A stretch of DNA of 64,000 nucleotides from Microbacterium hominis (GTDB lineage Bacteria > Actinomycetota > Actinomycetes > Actinomycetales > Microbacteriaceae), in assembly GCF_013282805.1 (NCBI RefSeq), contig NZ_CP054038.1, positions 1,302,001 through 1,366,000 on the forward strand, read 5' to 3'. This document shows positions 62,975 to 64,000 of this stretch, in pieces. Made by a program: the position numbers and the translations under genes. The notes under the pieces were generated by a model, which did not search any database, was not told the origin of the DNA, and saw only the letters and a list, made by a program, of their open reading frames with translations. Within the stretch, counting starts at the first letter, position 1. Each line of letters begins with the position of its first letter.

Positions 62975-63415
62975 ATGGGGACAATCTTCTATGGCGGGTC
63001 AGAGTCGCCGATCCATATCGAGGATCGCGCGCTGGCCCACCTCAAAGTCGTCATCTCGACCAAGCTCCGACGCGGCGAGAGCTTCACATTGTCGTGGCGG
63101 CACCCCGAGGACCAGCCGCGCGGACGCAGCACGATCTGGCTGAATCCCTCGATCCCGTTGCGGTTCGTGTTCGACGACCCGGAGCCCGCCGCACTGAACC
63201 CTGCCTGGATCGAGGAGCTCGCGAATTCGGCAAGCTCCACCGGCGGCATCATGCTGGTAGCTGAGCAAATCGAGAGCGATCCGGCTCAGAGTGTCGGTGG
63301 CGAAGAGAAGAATGTGTCGCTTGGCAACGTGGCAGTGGAACACCTGAACGTCGATCGCGCGACCATCGCCGGGGCTGACCTGGCCGGCGCCGACCTCTCC
63401 GGCGCCGCGAACTAG
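62975..63415 (+). CDS. Microbacteriaceae-type small protein with pentapeptide-like tail
   Basis: 146-aa protein. The first 95 residues (MGTIFYGGSESPIHIEDRALAHLKVVI, then LRRGESFTLSWRHP and GRSTIWLNPSIPLRFVFDDPEP) match a small family common in Microbacteriaceae, sometimes misnamed ATP-dependent DNA ligase. The C-terminal addition has NVAVEHLNVDRATIAGADLAGADLSGA, an A(D/N)LxG-type pentapeptide repeat of about four turns. The ATG follows GGAGG by four bases; the 28-codon extension upstream is not used. Confidence 0.8.
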   Translation: MGTIFYGGSESPIHIEDRALAHLKVVISTKLRRGESFTLSWRHPEDQPRGRSTIWLNPSIPLRFVFDDPEPAALNPAWIEELANSASSTGGIMLVAEQIESDPAQSVGGEEKNVSLGNVAVEHLNVDRATIAGADLAGADLSGAAN

Positions 63416-63633
63416 GACAGCGGCGCGGGCAGACATGAATGCGCCGACATTCAGAAGCGTCGAGCTGCGCCACGAAGAGTGGACCCCGTCGTAGACGCGT
63501 CGGCGATCACCGGACGAGCCAACCAAGCCAGTCCTTAAGTAGCGCAACTCCGAGGTCGTCGCACAGAGGAGAACCTACGCATGACGGATGCGGCGGCGAA
63601 GCCCCTTGACGAGTCGCCGGTCGGGCCGCTCGG

Positions 63634-63904
63634 TCACAGCCGTTCGAGGAGCATCGTGAGCGCCGCGCTCGTGCTGGCCGCGACCACCTCCTCCGGGCGG
63701 CCGGGGACGTGGTGAGTGGCCGCGCTGCTTGGTCGTGAGGTGGTAGGCGACGATGCTCCCGCGGAACCAATCAGAGGCGTCGGCGCCGCGCCCGAGTGCG
63801 GTCGAGACGCCTCCGCTGGTCAGCGACTCCACCGCCGCGACGGTGCGACCGTCGTCACGGCACATTCGTGCGATCTCCGCCACGACACGGTTGTTCTCGC
63901 TCAT
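63634..63904 (-). pseudogene. broken CinA-like gene
   Basis: The first frame starts VVAEIARMCRDDGRTVAAVESLTSGGVSTAL and WFRGSIVAYH, matching the nicotinamide-nucleotide amidase (CinA C-terminal) family, then becomes an arginine-rich shadow. A second frame resumes as RPEEVVAASTSAALTMLLERL and stops at 63634. The middle is too short for the family, so both a frameshift and a deletion are likely. Confidence 0.6.
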
Positions 63905-63930
63905 CGTTCGATCGGGGAGGTGACCGTGGA

Positions 63931-64000
63931 TCACAGGCGCCGAAGATCTCTCAGAAGATCGGATGCCGCGTCGTCGAGGAACGGCGTCTGGGCGTCACCA
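63931..64000 (-). CDS. C-terminal end of a gene running off the right edge
   Basis: The leftward frame reads DAQTPFLDDAASDLLRDLRRL and stops at 63931. The regular helix-like end suggests a real C-terminus, but the family cannot be told from 22 residues. Confidence 0.35.
   Translation of the reverse strand, partial: GDAQTPFLDDAASDLLRDLRRL

Noticed and set aside
1..64000. CRISPR arrays, tRNA or rRNA genes, complete insertion sequences
   Set aside because: No regular spaced repeats, cloverleaf-like sequence, rRNA signature or transposase with paired ends was seen; a dedicated scan could still find a tRNA.

Overview
The window looks like the chromosome of a high-GC actinobacterium, most likely a Microbacterium-like member of the Microbacteriaceae. 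The reasons are strong GC bias at third codon positions, frequent GTG/TTG starts, AAGGAGG ribosome sites, leaderless promoters with a TANNNT box six bases before the start codon, and a small protein family (MG(T/N)-x-YYGG type, near 62975) that I associate with Microbacteriaceae. I saw no rRNA, tRNA or CRISPR array. This is inference from reading, not from a search.

Region 1 (1-22.9 kb) is a catabolic island. It holds the end of an alpha-L-rhamnosidase, a GH1 and a GH3 beta-glucosidase, a GPH-type sugar symporter, an MFS transporter, about eight ester hydrolases, a thiolase, an acyl-CoA synthetase, a MaoC hydratase, a short-chain reductase and an acyl-CoA dehydrogenase. Together these could strip sugars and acyl groups from an acylated (rhamno)glucoside and send the freed acid into beta-oxidation. 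Related 24-bp inverted sites (10+4+10, consensus near AAAATCTCAG-N4-CTGAGATTTT) precede several of these genes, so they may form one regulon whose repressor lies outside the window.

Region 2 (23-42.6 kb) starts with an orphan MobF/TraA-like relaxase and its small membrane partner, then becomes a defence island. It contains a three-gene type II CBASS operon (CD-NTase, E2-E1 Cap2, and one polypeptide joining a Cap3-like JAB peptidase, a TIR and a SAVED domain), a convergent type I restriction system (hsdM-hsdS-hsdR), a serine resolvase, a ParDE toxin-antitoxin pair and two tiny leaderless genes. Region 3 (42.9-51 kb) is a complete four-gene SMC-type anti-plasmid system of the Wadjet type II family set (jetA-D). 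Region 4 (51-55.2 kb) is a mosaic: a MazF/PemK-like protein overlapped by a PD-(D/E)XK-like nuclease, a membrane-anchored unknown, a frameshifted metzincin-type protease, a lipoprotein, and a repeated 27-bp element.

Region 5 (55.4-61.9 kb) has two paralogous AraC-type regulators, a divergent degenerate SDR, and a four-gene operon of three alpha/beta hydrolases and one metallo-beta-lactamase-fold hydrolase. Its promoter region carries repeated TGTGCACCG boxes. Region 6 (62-64 kb) carries small Microbacteriaceae-type proteins and a broken CinA-like gene.

The CBASS fusion protein is the most unusual item. Three frameshifted genes (18.99 kb, 54.36 kb and about 63.7 kb) are present; two break at homopolymers, so residual indels in the assembly should be considered before calling them biological.
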